From the NCBI GenBank assembly GCA_050184415.1, contig JBFXAJ010000003.1:124001-188000 (forward strand): a DNA stretch of 64,000 bases, read 5' to 3'. Source of the DNA: JADLGL01 sp050184415. GTDB lineage: Bacteria; Pseudomonadota; Alphaproteobacteria; Rhizobiales; Kaistiaceae. Below the pieces are notes generated by a model that made no database searches, was not told the origin of the DNA, and worked only from the letters and a program-made list of their open reading frames with translations. A program made the translations under genes and the position numbers. Shown here in pieces: positions 8,826-17,240 of the stretch. How positions within the stretch are numbered: position 1 is the stretch's first letter; each line of letters opens with the position of its first letter.

Positions 8826-9834
8826 CCACGCGCTGGCGATCCGCCGCGATGGCGGGCCAAGGTTCGACGCTGGCTGCGGGCTCGTTGCCGCCGCGGCCGA
8901 CGACATCGGCAAAGCTGCGGCGGAGACCATCAGCGAGGTCCACCTTTGGCTTCCAGCCGAGACTCCCGATCCGCGTGGTGTCAGGACACCGGCGGAGGTG
9001 GTCGCGAATGAAGTGCGGCTTGAACGCGATCTCGATCCGCCGCCCTAGCGCCGCTTCCGCGGCCCGGTGAAGATCGAGGATCGTCCGTTCCCGGGACGAG
9101 CCGATGTTGAAGACGTCCCCCGATACGCCGCGCTCGATCGCCACGCGAAACCCGTCGAGGAGATCGCTGACATAGAGGAACGACCGGGTCTGGCTGCCGT
9201 CGCCATAGACCGTGAACGGCTCCCCGTGCAGCGCCGAAAGGAGCAATTGCGGGATGACGCGCCGATCGTCCGGCGACATGCCGACGCCGTAAGTGTTGAA
9301 GACCCGGATGATCCGGACGTCGACGCCATGGCGGCGCGCGTAACGCATGGCGAGCGCCTCGCCGAACCGTTTGCCCTCCTCATACGGGCTGCGGTCGCCG
9401 ACCGGATCCACATTGCCCGTGTAGGTTTCGGGCTGCGGAACGACTTCGGCTTCGCCGTAGACCTCGGCGGTGCTCGTGAAGAGATAGAGCGCGCCGGTGG
9501 TCCGGGCGAGCTCGAGAAGGTTGAGCGAGCCGATCGACGATGTCCGGAGCATCTCGTCGCCGAGAATGGCGATGTTCGGCACGCCGGTCGGGCACGCAAG
9601 GTTGTAGACCTCGTCGAACCGCTGCATCGCGAGCGTCTCGGTCAGGCCGGCGTCCGCCACGTCCCCGTAGATGAAGTCAAAGCCGGCAAGGGCCTGCAGG
9701 GGGCGAATGTTGTCAGGCCGCCCCGTGCTGAAATTGTCGATGGCGACGACCGAGTATCCCCGGTCGAGGAGGGAGGCGCACAGGTTGCTGCCGATAAATC
9801 CGGCGCCTCCGGCGACGAGAGCGCGCGGCGTCAT
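8818..9834 (-). CDS. NAD-dependent nucleotide-sugar decarboxylase/epimerase, UXS-like
   Basis: A 338-residue extended short-chain dehydrogenase. The Rossmann motif GGAGFIGS is at residues 9-16, the STAEVYG substrate segment lies mid-protein, and the catalytic YxxxK appears as SPYEEGKR. The NVDPVGDRSPYEEGKR context is typical of UDP-glucuronate decarboxylase (UDP-xylose synthase), which removes C6 of a UDP-uronate made by the neighbouring dehydrogenase. A UDP-N-acetylglucosaminuronate decarboxylase or 4-epimerase is also possible. It overlaps the dehydrogenase by ATGA and the glycosyltransferase by 8 bases, so the three steps are translationally coupled. Confidence 0.82.
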   Translation of the reverse strand: MTPRALVAGGAGFIGSNLCASLLDRGYSVVAIDNFSTGRPDNIRPLQALAGFDFIYGDVADAGLTETLAMQRFDEVYNLACPTGVPNIAILGDEMLRTSSIGSLNLLELARTTGALYLFTSTAEVYGEAEVVPQPETYTGNVDPVGDRSPYEEGKRFGEALAMRYARRHGVDVRIIRVFNTYGVGMSPDDRRVIPQLLLSALHGEPFTVYGDGSQTRSFLYVSDLLDGFRVAIERGVSGDVFNIGSSRERTILDLHRAAEAALGRRIEIAFKPHFIRDHLRRCPDTTRIGSLGWKPKVDLADGLRRSFADVVGRGGNEPAASVEPWPAIAADRQRVDV

Positions 9835-11231
9835 GCCTTGATGACCCGCGGGCTGGAGATTCCGTTCCGCTCCATCGCGTTGCGGGTGTCGATGACGACG
9901 CGTGCCGATTTCTCGATCAGCCGATAGTCGATGCCGTCATGATCGGTGACGATGATCGCCGCATCGTGGATCGCGTTCTTCGCGGGCTCGGCACCGAGAT
10001 CCACGGCGGTGACGCTGGCAGGAAAGCCGTGATGCCGAAGCTCTGCCACGTCGACCTCGGGATCGTAGAACGACACGCGCAGCGCGCGGTCGGCGAGCAT
10101 ATCGGCGATCCGGATCGCCGGGCTTTCGCGCATGTCCGACACGTTCTTCTTGTAGGCGACGCCGACGATCAGGATCGACGCCAGGCTCATCGGCTGGTGG
10201 AGCCGCTGGTCGAGCGCCCGCTCGAGGGTCTGGATCACATAGGACGGCAGGCCCTGGGTGATCTCGCCGGCGAGTTCCACGAACCGGGTCGAGAGGCCGA
10301 ATTCGCGGGCCTTCCAGGTCAGGTAGAAGGGGTCGACGGGAATGCAGTGTCCGCCGAGGCCAGGTCCCGGATAGAACGGCATGAAGCCGAACGGCTTCGT
10401 CTTCGCGGCCTCGATCACCTCCCAGATGTCGACACCCATCGACTGGTAGATGATCTTGAGCTCGTTGATCAGGCCGATGTTGACGAAACGGAAGATGTTC
10501 TCAGTGATCTTGACCATCTCGGCGACGTTGTTCGCCGAGACCGGGACAACCCGCTTCACGACGGAACCGTAGAAAGCCGCTACCAGCTCTCGAGCCGTTG
10601 CGCCGTCGCCGGAGACCACCTTCGGGATGTCGATGGTGCGGAAGCTGCTGCCCGGATCCTCGCGCTCCGGCGAGTAGCCAAGGAAGAAATCGTAACCGGA
10701 ACGGAGCGAGCCGGCCTCGAAGATGGGTTTCAGGACCTCGTCGGTCGTGCCGGGATAGGTCGTCGATTCGAGGATCACGAGCTGGCCGGGCCGGAGATAC
10801 TCGGCGATCGTTCGGGCCGCGGCCTCGACAATCGACAGATCAGGTTCGCGCTGCGGGGTGAGCGGGGTCGGCACGCAGATGCAGATCACGTCGCAGGAAG
10901 CCAGCGCCGCGAAGGAATTGCTGGCGGTCAGGCGGCCGAGGCTCCGAAGCTCATTCAGCTCTTCGCTGGGCACCGCCGGGACGTAGGACCGGCCCGCCGC
11001 TATCTCCTGGATCTTCCGGGGATCGACATCGAAACCGGTCGTATGGAAGCCAGCACGCGCCGTGGCGGCGGCAAGGGGAAGGCCGACATAGCCGAGCCCG
11101 CAGATGCCGACATTGGCGGTGCGGTTCTCGATACGCTGGGCCAGCATGGCCCCGTACTGGTTCGTGCCGAGGGGAATAACCTTGGCGGAAACGCGCGGTT
11201 GGTCGTTGGAGGCGATCTTGGTATGAAGCAT
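9831..11231 (-). CDS. UDP-sugar 6-dehydrogenase (UDP-glucose / UDP-HexNAc dehydrogenase family)
   Basis: A 466-residue cytosolic enzyme that oxidises C6 of a UDP-sugar to a uronate in two NAD-dependent steps. It shows the NAD-binding GICGLGYVGLPLA motif, an ESTTYPGTT strand, the catalytic-cysteine loop PGPGLGGHCIPVDPFYL and the C-terminal GVAYKKNVSDMRESPA segment. The GGHC form of the loop is the WbpA/WbpO (UDP-HexNAc) type rather than the GGSC form common in UDP-glucose dehydrogenases, so the substrate may be UDP-GlcNAc. It is the first gene of the coupled operon. The start ATG is preceded by a modest GGGGA. Confidence 0.85.
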   Translation of the reverse strand: MLHTKIASNDQPRVSAKVIPLGTNQYGAMLAQRIENRTANVGICGLGYVGLPLAAATARAGFHTTGFDVDPRKIQEIAAGRSYVPAVPSEELNELRSLGRLTASNSFAALASCDVICICVPTPLTPQREPDLSIVEAAARTIAEYLRPGQLVILESTTYPGTTDEVLKPIFEAGSLRSGYDFFLGYSPEREDPGSSFRTIDIPKVVSGDGATARELVAAFYGSVVKRVVPVSANNVAEMVKITENIFRFVNIGLINELKIIYQSMGVDIWEVIEAAKTKPFGFMPFYPGPGLGGHCIPVDPFYLTWKAREFGLSTRFVELAGEITQGLPSYVIQTLERALDQRLHQPMSLASILIVGVAYKKNVSDMRESPAIRIADMLADRALRVSFYDPEVDVAELRHHGFPASVTAVDLGAEPAKNAIHDAAIIVTDHDGIDYRLIEKSARVVIDTRNAMERNGISSPRVIKA

Positions 11232-11567
11232 TGGTGGTCCCCGGACATTTTGAGGTCACCGAATGCAGGCCGGAACGGCCGTCCGGAGGGGTGAACCGCC
11301 CCACCCGTACCAGACAACCTTCCAGAAACCCTGGCAGAACAAAGGGATACGCCCCAGTTCAGGCCCGAGCACCGGCGACCCCGTACTTCTACGAGGTAGG
11401 GAGCCGGTAGACAAGGGCCATGGGGTGCCGCCGGTCCCTTCTACGACCGTTCCGAGAGGCTCGGCGAGAGCCGGAGCAGCGTTGGAAAAGGCTGATTCCT
11501 GGGGTTTTTGACAGCTGCGGCAATACGCCCGCCATTCCTCGAACACGTATTCACTTTTCGAGTATCG
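11232..11567. promoter_or_regulatory. Gene-free leader of the polysaccharide operon
   Basis: These 336 bases separate the dehydrogenase start from the end of the GH25-like gene on the same strand. I find no convincing open reading frame. The stretch contains several short inverted repeats (for example CTCGAA...TTCGAG at 11538-11562, just past the GH25-like stop) and GC-rich clusters near 11270-11300. A promoter for the minus-strand operon is expected here, but no good -35/-10 pair stands out. Confidence 0.35.
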
Positions 11568-12302
11568 TCAGGCGACGAGCTGGTCGCGGAAGAACGCCCG
11601 CTCAAGGACGTTCTCGTCGATGGTGATGCCATCGCACCGGACGTTGAGGCGGAGCTGCTGCCCGACGCGGGAGGGCCATCCACCATAGCCTGGGACCGGA
11701 AGGCTGTCGGGCCATCCCGGAACATTGCCCGCATGGTCCAGCAGCGGGACGTCGGTAAAGGCGGTCGACGGGCCCATGATCTCGTTCCACATGTAGCTGC
11801 CGGTATAGATCACCGGGCGCACGCCCATATCGCGGACGCCGGCGACCATGTCGCGCGTCACCGGGTGCAGCCGGCCATCCGGCTCGTGCTCGACGTCCAG
11901 CGCGTAGAACTCGAGATGTCGGGCCAGGGCGCCAAAGCCTTGCAACGCTTCGCGCCAGCGACTGACCGGCCTTCCATAGGCGGCGATCCTGAGGCCGGCG
12001 TTCAGGGCACGGTCGAGGGCGACGCGGCCGTCGCGCCAAAGCGCCGGCCGGGCGTCCCAGTATGTGTGGCCGGTGGTCCAGAACCACTCATAGCCGTCCT
12101 CGACCCGCCGGTTGAACCAGCGCTGCGGCTGGACACCATCCATGCCGAAGTCGGTGTCGAAGCCGCGGGCGAGACGACTCGTCGACAAGGCTTTCGCTTC
12201 GGAAGACGCCAGAAGGGGCGCAGCGGGCGCCGCGGGCGCCACGGCCGCTGCGCCCGCCAAGGCAAGAAACTGCCGACGATCGACAGCCGACGGTCGAGAC
12301 AT
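11568..12302 (-). CDS. Tat-exported GH25/DUF1906-like glycoside hydrolase
   Basis: A 244-residue protein with a twin-arginine signal (DRRQFLALAGAAA) and cleavage near residue 35. The mature part begins RGFDTDFGMDG and contains FYALDVEHEPDG, VIYTGSYMW and a C-terminal GITIDENVLE. This succession is typical of GH25-like TIM barrels (lysozyme-type muramidases and DUF1906 relatives), where the Asp-x-Glu pair in LDVEHE would be catalytic. It sits directly upstream of the polysaccharide operon on the same strand and divergent from a polysaccharide deacetylase. Its substrate may be peptidoglycan or the exopolysaccharide; this is inference from context. Confidence 0.65.
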   Translation of the reverse strand: MSRPSAVDRRQFLALAGAAAVAPAAPAAPLLASSEAKALSTSRLARGFDTDFGMDGVQPQRWFNRRVEDGYEWFWTTGHTYWDARPALWRDGRVALDRALNAGLRIAAYGRPVSRWREALQGFGALARHLEFYALDVEHEPDGRLHPVTRDMVAGVRDMGVRPVIYTGSYMWNEIMGPSTAFTDVPLLDHAGNVPGWPDSLPVPGYGGWPSRVGQQLRLNVRCDGITIDENVLERAFFRDQLVA

Positions 12303-12744
12303 GGGGATACCGCAATGGCACGCGGGGAAGGCGTTGCGAGAAAATGACTAAGACCGCGCGTGTCAGAAGCTGTGAAGGCCAACGCGTATACGATCTATTA
12401 CTCAATCGCCCACAACGAAGACGACAGGTAATCGAACGTTACTCATAGCATGACTAATTAGTTCAACTATTTCTCAGTCCGTATACTAGTCATTAACTTT
12501 TTATGCTGCGGTGCCTACGGGCACAACCTGATGAACCTGACAGGCAGGGGCGTCCGCGACAGTTCATGCACCGAAGCATTTCCGCTGGACGGCGGCGCCC
12601 CATTCTCCTAGTAGAACTACGTGCCTGGAGGCGTGTCGGCCTGCCCCGCCCATTTGTGGATCTGGGGCAGGCTCCGTCGTTGGAGGTTAGGAGCCCTCAC
12701 CACCTTGGCGTGAGGACGTTTTCCGAGGCTGGAGCTACGCGTTC
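12303..12744. promoter_or_regulatory. Divergent intergenic region: AT-rich island plus structured leader
   Basis: This is a 442-base gap between divergent genes. 12380-12510 is strikingly AT-rich for this genome and contains the palindrome ACTAATTAGT (12453-12462), so promoters and operators for both genes are likely there. Closer to the deacetylase, 12639-12672 holds a perfect 9-bp hairpin stem (GCCTGCCCC / GGGGCAGGC). A CCTCAC...GTGAGG stem follows about 20 bases further on. The leader of the deacetylase transcript could thus be structured. It matches no riboswitch class I recognise. Confidence 0.4.
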
Positions 12745-13581
12745 GTGCAACTCGCAAAAGCCGTTCCGCCCCTCGGGGTGATCCTCGCCGCCGCGGTCGT
12801 CCTCGGGGTGGGCGCGTTCGCCTTCAATGACGCGCGCTCGGCCGCCGATCTCGCGCCACGCCGGGTCGGCGTCCTGACCATCACCTTCGACGATGCCTTC
12901 CGCAACCAGTACGTCCACGCCCTCCCGGTCCTGCAGCAGTACGAGTTGCGCGGAACCACGTTCCTCACGACGGCCTTCATCGGCGATGTCGCCGGGACCA
13001 GCCTGATGGCCGCGATGACCTGGGCGGAGGCGGCGGAATGGCGGGACGCCGGCTGGGAGATCGGCGCCCACACCGAAACCCACCGCGACCTCCCGCCCCT
13101 CGCCGCCGTGGAGATAAAGGCCGAGCTGGCCTATCCCGCCATCCGGATCTACCAGGAGCTCGGCGTCGTCCCCACGTCGTTCTCCTCCCCGCACGGGTAC
13201 ATCGACGATCGGGTCCGGGCCATGGTCATGGATACCTTCGACGCGCATGTCCGAACCCGCCCGATTGCCGAGCAGGTCAGCGCCGGGCTCAACCACATGC
13301 CGCCGCTCGACCCTTACGACATCAGCCGGTTCGAGATGTCCCGCGGGATGGCGCCATCGCTCGCCTGCGACAAGATCGAGCTCGCGGTCGAGCAGGGATC
13401 GTGGCTCGTCCTGTCCTTCCACGGGATCCTGCCGGAGCCCTCATCCAGCGACGAAGAACGCTACTTCTACTCGGTCGCAGACCTCGCGGCGATCGCGCAA
13501 TGCACCCGGACCTACATCGACGCCGGCACGCTCGAAAGCGCGACCATCGCCGAAGTGCTGACCCGCCAGGCCGGCGTCTGA
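12745..13581 (+). CDS. Membrane-anchored polysaccharide deacetylase (NodB fold)
   Basis: A 278-residue protein. Residues 9-27 form a signal anchor. The NodB domain follows with motif 1 as TITFDDAF (the two catalytic and metal Asp residues), motif 2 as HTETHR (metal His pair) and a late LSFHGIL strand. Such enzymes remove N- or O-acetyl groups from sugar polymers outside the cytoplasmic membrane. It is divergent from the GH25-like gene and next to the GT2 operon, so it probably acts on the same polymer. The GTG start at 12745 has GGAG about 12 bases upstream; no ATG fits better. Confidence 0.78.
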   Translation: MQLAKAVPPLGVILAAAVVLGVGAFAFNDARSAADLAPRRVGVLTITFDDAFRNQYVHALPVLQQYELRGTTFLTTAFIGDVAGTSLMAAMTWAEAAEWRDAGWEIGAHTETHRDLPPLAAVEIKAELAYPAIRIYQELGVVPTSFSSPHGYIDDRVRAMVMDTFDAHVRTRPIAEQVSAGLNHMPPLDPYDISRFEMSRGMAPSLACDKIELAVEQGSWLVLSFHGILPEPSSSDEERYFYSVADLAAIAQCTRTYIDAGTLESATIAEVLTRQAGV

Positions 13582-13679
13582 GGCGCCTGAACGGGCGCCG
13601 TCTGCCGACAGCGGCCCGGATAAGCATCACGGGAGGGCGGCCCCGGCCAGCATGGGCATGGCCGGAGCCGCATGGCGTG
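13582..13679. terminator. Inverted repeats between convergent genes
   Basis: Two GC-rich inverted repeats lie in the 98-base gap between convergent genes: GGCGCC-tgaacg-GGCGCC (13582-13599) and CCGGCCA-N9-TGGCCGG (13643-13665). Neither is followed by a T-run, so they are only candidate transcription end points. Confidence 0.3.
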
Positions 13680-15608
13680 CTATTGCGCGGTCGCGAGCGT
13701 GTCGGGCAGCGCGAAGACGTAGAGCGTCGAGCCCGAGCGGCGATAGCGTGCCGCCGCGTCGGGCGCGGCGTCGAAGTTGACGGCCGAGTTCGTCGCGGCC
13801 GCCGAGGCGACCACGGCCAGATACTGCCGGCCATCCGGCCCGAGATAGGTGATCGGCGTTCCGGCGAATGAAGCGCCGGTCCGGAATTCCCAGACGATGT
13901 CACCATTGGTGGCGTTGAATGCCCGCATGACGCCGGTGTCCTCGCCGCCCTGGAACAGGAGGTCGGTGGCGGTCGCCATGATGGGCAAGGCATTGCCCTG
14001 GAGCGACTGCGCTTCCCAAACCGTGGTGCCGCCGACCGGATCGTTGGCCACGAGCCGGGAATTGTAAGCCACCAGCTGTCCGTCCATCCCGGCCCGCGGC
14101 AACGGATTGGGACCGGGGTTCAGGCGGAGCCGATAGGCCTCGCCGGGCACGTAGTCGCCCGCCTCCATGCGAAGCACCGAGCAGCTGGTGTTCGTCGCCG
14201 TGTAGAGGAGGCCGGTGCGCGGCGACCAGGCGTCGTTCTGCCAGTTGCGGGCCGATGTGCCCGGGCAATAGACGACCTCCGTCCCGGTGTAGTCGGCCAT
14301 GGTCGTGCCGTCGGCATTGCGGCCCGGATCGGCCTCCGTGTAGCGGCGGCGATCCTCGACGTCGGTGAACATCCATTTGTCGATGTCGTAGAGGGCGCGG
14401 CCGGTCGCCATGTCGACATAAGGTGCCGGGCGGAGGTTCTGGTATTCGAACATCCATGGCTGGGTCAGGAGTTCGCCCGTCGCGCGGTCCCATACGTAGA
14501 AGATGCCGGAGCGCGAGGCCTTCACGGCGGTGTGCCGCACCGTGCCGCCGATCTCGAGATCGAGGAGCGGCGTGATCAGTGGCTCATCGAGGTCCCAGCT
14601 GTCGGCCGGGGTGATGTTGTAGGCCCAGATCAGCTCGCCGGTGGTGGCGTCGCGCGCCATCTGCGAGGCGCACCAGTTGTTGCGGTAGTCGACGAGACCG
14701 CCATTCTCGTCGAGGGTCACCATGCCCCATTCGCGCCGGTAGTCCGGATTCCACGGGCCGCAATTGCCGGTCGAGTAATAGAGGAGGTTGATCTCGGGAT
14801 CCCAGGTGAAATAGCCCCAGACCGTGCCGCCGCCGCGGCGCCAGGAATCGCCGTACCAGGTGGTCAGCGAGCCGACCTTGTCGTCGGCGTAGAACGGGTT
14901 GAAGCGCGGGCCGATGCCGACCTCGTTGTCCGGGCCCATGTTGTACATGACCCACTGCAGGTTTCCCGAGTTGATGTCGAAGGCCTGGATCTTGCCGCGG
15001 ACACCGTACTCGCCGCCGGCATTGCCCGTGATGAAGAGATCGTTCACCACGAGGCCGTTGCCGACCAGCGTCTCACCGATGGAGATATCGGCGCCGACGG
15101 AGCGCCACAGAGCCTCGCCCGTCGCCGCGTCGAGACCGAACACCTGGCCGTCGAGGGTCTGATAGAAGACCTTGCCCTCGGCGTAGTAGACACCGCGGGT
15201 CTGGGCGCCGCAACACGCGACGCGGACCGCCTCCTCCATGTTCATGTCGGGGCGGAATTCCCATTTGATGATGCCGTTCTGCGTCAGGTCGAGCGCGTAG
15301 ACATAGTTCGGCTTCGGCGACACGATGTACATGGTGTCACCCACGACGAGCGGCGGCGCCTCGTGCTCGTCGAGGATGCCGATCTGCCAGGTCCAGGCGA
15401 TCTGAAGCTCGGCGACGTTGTCGAGCGTGATCTGGTCGAGCGTCGAGTAGTTCCAGCCGGAATAATTGATCGACGGCATCACCGCGTTTGCCGGATCGTT
15501 GGCCAGGGCCACGACGTCCTCATTCGCAAATGCCGGCGCTGCAAACCCAACGCCGGTCGCCAGAGCCGCAAACGAGGCGGCGCTCAGGAACTTCCTGCCG
15601 TAAGTCAT
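13680..15608 (-). CDS. PQQ-dependent alcohol dehydrogenase with lanthanide-type active site
   Basis: A 642-residue periplasmic eight-bladed quinoprotein of the methanol/ethanol dehydrogenase family. A Sec signal occupies residues 1-28 (APAFA). The adjacent-cysteine pair CC is at 132-133. Predicted metal and catalytic ligands are E200 (GEYGVRG), N282 (STGN) and D339 (SWD), with an additional D341 two residues later (WDLDE). The extra Asp distinguishes lanthanide-dependent XoxF/ExaF-type enzymes from calcium MxaF. ATG 15608 is chosen because it begins the signal peptide and has GGGAGG at a good distance. No XoxJ/XoxG partner is adjacent. Substrate could be methanol, ethanol or another alcohol. 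Confidence 0.83.
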   Translation of the reverse strand: MTYGRKFLSAASFAALATGVGFAAPAFANEDVVALANDPANAVMPSINYSGWNYSTLDQITLDNVAELQIAWTWQIGILDEHEAPPLVVGDTMYIVSPKPNYVYALDLTQNGIIKWEFRPDMNMEEAVRVACCGAQTRGVYYAEGKVFYQTLDGQVFGLDAATGEALWRSVGADISIGETLVGNGLVVNDLFITGNAGGEYGVRGKIQAFDINSGNLQWVMYNMGPDNEVGIGPRFNPFYADDKVGSLTTWYGDSWRRGGGTVWGYFTWDPEINLLYYSTGNCGPWNPDYRREWGMVTLDENGGLVDYRNNWCASQMARDATTGELIWAYNITPADSWDLDEPLITPLLDLEIGGTVRHTAVKASRSGIFYVWDRATGELLTQPWMFEYQNLRPAPYVDMATGRALYDIDKWMFTDVEDRRRYTEADPGRNADGTTMADYTGTEVVYCPGTSARNWQNDAWSPRTGLLYTATNTSCSVLRMEAGDYVPGEAYRLRLNPGPNPLPRAGMDGQLVAYNSRLVANDPVGGTTVWEAQSLQGNALPIMATATDLLFQGGEDTGVMRAFNATNGDIVWEFRTGASFAGTPITYLGPDGRQYLAVVASAAATNSAVNFDAAPDAAARYRRSGSTLYVFALPDTLATAQ

Positions 15609-15932
15609 TGGTTTCCTCCCTGATCTGCGCACAAGGGACCACCGGCCCGCGCCGATCGGCGAAGACCTCGTCATGTGACGATCCTCTACTTGGTTCCTGT
15701 GCAGGCTGAGCTAATCATCCGCCGACCTGGGAAAGCGTCCCCCATCCAGGGGACCGACAGCAGCTATTCCTGGTCGGGCTGCGCTTTTCCTGTGCTTTTG
15801 CTTCCGACCGCCCCGCGATCGGACGTGCGTGTGCACTCCGAATGGTCAGCGAAGGCGGCTTCCAGATGTTCATTCTTTGTTCTAGGATGACGCTGGACAG
15901 GCCGGGCAGCGGCAGATCGTCGAGACGCGGCG
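15609..15932. promoter_or_regulatory. Divergent regulatory region between PQQ dehydrogenase and dinB
   Basis: A 324-base gene-free stretch. It holds a hairpin GTCCCC...GGGGAC near 15738-15755 and the LexA box reported separately at 15868-15882. The promoter of the dehydrogenase should lie in the left half, but no clear boxes were found. Confidence 0.4.
15868..15882. promoter_or_regulatory. LexA (SOS) box, alphaproteobacterial type
   Basis: The sequence GTTC-ATTCTTT-GTTC is an exact match to the direct-repeat LexA operator GTTC-N7-GTTC known from alphaproteobacteria. It lies 51 bases before the dinB start codon, a normal operator position, so dinB should be repressed by LexA and induced by DNA damage. 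Confidence 0.82.
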
Positions 15933-17174
15933 GTGAACGCGACCATTCTCCATGCCGACCTCGACGCGTTCTACGCGTCGGTCGAGCAGCTTCTCGATCC
16001 CGCGCTGCGCGGCAAGCCGATCGCCGTAGGCGGCGGCGTGGTCCTCGCGGCCTCCTATGAGGCGAAGAGATTCGGCGTCCGCGGCGGGATGTCGGGTCGC
16101 GCGGCGCGCGAGCTGTGCCCGGAGCTGCAGTTCGTGGGCGGCCATTTCGAGGACTACCAGCGCCTCGGCGATGCGGCGATCGCGATCCTTGGCGACTACA
16201 CCCCACTCGTGGAGCGCATCTCGATCGACGAGGCTTTCGCCGACGTTGCCGGCTGCGAGCACCTGTTCGGTCCGGCCGAGGAGATCGCCAGGAAGATCCG
16301 TCATCGCGTCCGCAACGAAGTCGGCCTTCCGATCTCGATCGGAGTCGCGCGGACAAAGCATCTCGCGAAGATCGCCTCGCAGGTCGCGAAGCCCGACGGG
16401 CTCGCCTATGTCGATCCTGCGAGCGAGCTGACCTTCCTGCATGCGCTGCCGGTCGAGCTGATGTGGGGCGTCGGCCCGGCCACCCGGACGAAGCTGCACG
16501 AGAAGGGGATCACGACCATCGGCCAGCTCGCCGAGACCGAGGCGCACAGCCTGCAGCGCATCCTCGGCCAGGCCATCGGCACGAAGCTTTCGTCGCTGGC
16601 GTGGAACCGCGACGCTCGTGAGATCGAGACCGAACATCGGGCGCGGTCGGTCGGCGCGCAGTCGGCGTTCGGCAGGAAGGCGGTGACCAACGATCTCGTC
16701 CGCTCGACGCTCCTTTTCCTTGCCGACCGCGTCTGCAGCCGCATGCGCGCGAAATCGCGCGGCGGGCGGACGATCACCACGCGGGTCCGCTTCTCGGACC
16801 TCCGCTCTGTGACGCGGTCCGCGACGCTGCCCGAGGTGGTGTCGGCGAGCGCGATGGTGGCCGAGGTCGCGATCGAGCTGGCGTGGTCGGCGCTCCGCGA
16901 CCATCCCAAGGAGAAGACGATCTCGCTCCTTGCGGTCTCCGTCTCCCATCTCGAGATCGACCACGCGCTCCAGCTCGAGCTGCCGCTCGGCCTTCACGAT
17001 GAGGACCAGCGGCCGGGCACCAGGCGCGGCGCCGCGCGCTGGGCCGCCGACCGCGCGATGGACCGGATCCGCGACCGATTCGGCCGCGCTGCCGTCGGCT
17101 ACGCCTCGGTGGCGTTCGGGCCGGCGAAGTCGGTTCCCGACGGATTCCGCGAGCTCGCCGAGCGCGAGATCTAG
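15933..17174 (+). CDS. dinB: DNA polymerase IV (Y-family translesion polymerase)
   Basis: A 413-residue Y-family polymerase for error-prone bypass of DNA lesions. The palm begins ILHADLDAFYASVEQ (first catalytic Asp and the steric-gate region). SIDEAFADVAG carries the second Asp-Glu catalytic pair, followed by GVARTKHLAKIAS and the thumb WGVGPATRTKL. A little-finger domain occupies the C-terminal third. It uses a GTG start at 15933. The LexA box upstream predicts SOS control. There are no imuA or dnaE2 neighbours, so this is the stand-alone DinB type. Confidence 0.9.
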   Translation: MNATILHADLDAFYASVEQLLDPALRGKPIAVGGGVVLAASYEAKRFGVRGGMSGRAARELCPELQFVGGHFEDYQRLGDAAIAILGDYTPLVERISIDEAFADVAGCEHLFGPAEEIARKIRHRVRNEVGLPISIGVARTKHLAKIASQVAKPDGLAYVDPASELTFLHALPVELMWGVGPATRTKLHEKGITTIGQLAETEAHSLQRILGQAIGTKLSSLAWNRDAREIETEHRARSVGAQSAFGRKAVTNDLVRSTLLFLADRVCSRMRAKSRGGRTITTRVRFSDLRSVTRSATLPEVVSASAMVAEVAIELAWSALRDHPKEKTISLLAVSVSHLEIDHALQLELPLGLHDEDQRPGTRRGAARWAADRAMDRIRDRFGRAAVGYASVAFGPAKSVPDGFRELAEREI

Positions 17175-17240
17175 CGCCAGTCCGTTCTGGCACGCCGCTT
17201 GCGATGCCCGCCGCGGCTTGAGCCACGGAAGGACATTGCA

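Noticed and set aside
12639..12672. Riboswitch in the deacetylase leader
   Set aside because: A good hairpin exists, but no conserved core of a known class (for example c-di-GMP or cobalamin) could be matched, so it is reported only as a structured leader.
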